Positions 5,867-6,490 of a stretch of DNA of 6,490 bases are shown here, one piece after another. Under the pieces are notes generated by a model. That model did no database searches, was not told where the DNA came from, and worked only from the letters and a program-made list of their open reading frames with translations. The DNA lies in NCBI GenBank assembly GCA_022774485.1, contig JALFLX010000015.1, positions 1 to 6,490 on the forward strand, read 5' to 3'. Every line of letters begins with the position of its first letter. Positions within the stretch are counted from its first letter, which is position 1. The stretch is from Bacilli bacterium (GTDB taxonomy: Bacteria > Bacillota_I > Bacilli_A > RFN20 > CAG-288). A program made the translations under genes and the position numbers.

Positions 5867-6490
5867 ATGGAAAACAAAAAAGGTTTCTTACGTTCCTTTG
5901 TGGACGGACTCTTCTTCAATAATCCTGTTCTCTCTCTCTTCTTAGGCCTCACTCTTGCTGTCATTGCCACTGCTCGTGTCCAGGCTGCTCTTGCTATCGG
6001 TGCAATTGTCGTACTTGTCCTTTTGATTACCAATCTCATTTTATCCTTATTGCGAAAGAATCTTTCTAAGGTCACTGCTGCTGTTGTTGCTGCGATCATC
6101 TCAGCTGGACTCTCTACCATCGCTATGATTCTCGTTGGCAAGTTCTTCGGCTTCTTAACACAAGCTGAGTCAACAAAGTATTCTATTGCTCTTCTTCCGA
6201 TTATTCCCTTTGTCGCTGTGACTAGCCTTGTCGTTCAGAAGAGTGAAGATATCCTCTCTCGTGATTTCACCGATACCCTCGGTGATACACTTGGTTCTGC
6301 TCTTGGATTCTTCCTTATCTTAGTCTTAATCTCCCTTATCAGAGAAGTCTTAGCTTCTGGTGCAATCACCTTTGTCAAGGCGGATACCACAGTTGCTCAG
6401 CTTACTTTATGGGATGCTTCCAAGTTTAAAATTGGTTTGATGGGTAATACCTTTGGCGGTCTTCTCTTAGTTGGTTTATTCTCCGGTTTA
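5867..6490 (+). CDS. rnfE: Electron transport complex subunit RnfE (incomplete at right edge)
   Basis: An open frame of 208 residues that continues past the window. It belongs to the RnfE/NqrD family of six-helix membrane proteins: GLFFNNPVLSLFLGL (14-28) and ITNLILSLLR (54-63) line up without gaps with the E. coli RsxE pattern GLWKNN...LLGLC...LTNLTISTLR (recalled from memory), and LISLIREVLASGAITF (154-169) matches the LREIIGNGTLF region. In the family RnfE and RnfA each supply two cysteines to a 2Fe-2S cluster in the middle of the membrane. Here both RnfE cysteines are gone: the GLC position is Thr29 (codon 5951-5953) and the NC position is Ser120 (AGC, 6224-6226); the following GRAEAFA is QKSEDIL. 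No cysteine occurs in the visible 208 residues. The gene order C-D-G-E predicts rnfA and rnfB next. The start at 5867 was chosen from the ribosome site; ATG 5861 would add two residues. Confidence 0.92.
   Translation, partial: MENKKGFLRSFVDGLFFNNPVLSLFLGLTLAVIATARVQAALAIGAIVVLVLLITNLILSLLRKNLSKVTAAVVAAIISAGLSTIAMILVGKFFGFLTQAESTKYSIALLPIIPFVAVTSLVVQKSEDILSRDFTDTLGDTLGSALGFFLILVLISLIREVLASGAITFVKADTTVAQLTLWDASKFKIGLMGNTFGGLLLVGLFSGL

Noticed and set aside
5824..6141. 105-residue open frame on the minus strand opposite rnfE
   Set aside because: It is antisense to the conserved RnfE frame, has a low-complexity basic and Thr/Ala-rich product with no recognisable motif, and is a shadow of the coding strand.
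5951..6226. A frameshift or wrong frame as the reason for missing cysteines in RnfE
   Set aside because: Family motifs before, between and after both sites (NLILSLLR, LPIIPFVAV, LIREVLASG) are in one continuous frame, so the substitutions are real in this sequence.

Overview
The window looks like chromosomal DNA of a low-to-moderate GC, Gram-positive-lineage bacterium (Bacillota), most plausibly an uncultured gut-type Bacilli/Erysipelotrichia-like organism. The reasons are: strong AAGGAGG-type ribosome binding sites, a lipobox lipoprotein, the clostridial Rnf gene order C-D-G-E, a divergent NusG-II/Gx gene pair of Firmicutes type, and standard code use (tryptophan is TGG and genes end in TAA or TGA). 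The lineage is inferred from gene style only and is uncertain.

Layout. On the minus strand at the left edge is a two-gene unit, a membrane-anchored NusG-domain-II protein (about 602 down to 147) overlapping by 4 bases a Gx-type membrane protein that runs off the left edge (150 down to 1). A divergent AT-rich intergenic region (about 603-842) carries outward-facing TATAAT boxes and a pair of near-identical 15-base direct repeats. On the plus strand comes a monocistronic-looking lipoprotein gene (843-2327), built of two related modules and carrying a flavinylation-like SGAT motif, closed by a strong terminator (2351-2379). Then starts an rnf operon: rnfC (2450-3748), rnfD (3749-4870), a two-domain rnfG (4884-5861) and rnfE (5867 to the right edge, incomplete). 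rnfA and rnfB would be expected just beyond the window.

Together the genes describe an Rnf-type membrane electron-transfer complex (normally ferredoxin:NAD+ oxidoreductase coupled to Na+ or H+ transport) with an extracytosolic flavoprotein-like lipoprotein next door. The NusG-II/Gx pair is of a type commonly found near flavin-transfer and electron-transfer genes.

The most interesting point is that the membrane cofactor sites are unusual while the cytosolic end is orthodox. RnfC keeps both 4Fe-4S motifs and the FMN/NADH motif. RnfE lacks both cysteines that normally ligate the intramembrane 2Fe-2S cluster shared with RnfA (Thr29 and Ser120 instead, and no cysteine at all in the 208 residues visible). 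RnfD has TGSS where TGAT/SATP-type flavinylation motifs are expected. RnfG is duplicated, with DxxAGVT and DxxGGVT instead of DxxSGAT. The only canonical-looking S-G-A-T sequence in the window is in the upstream lipoprotein. This suggests a divergent Rnf subtype with an altered electron path or an ApbE of altered specificity.
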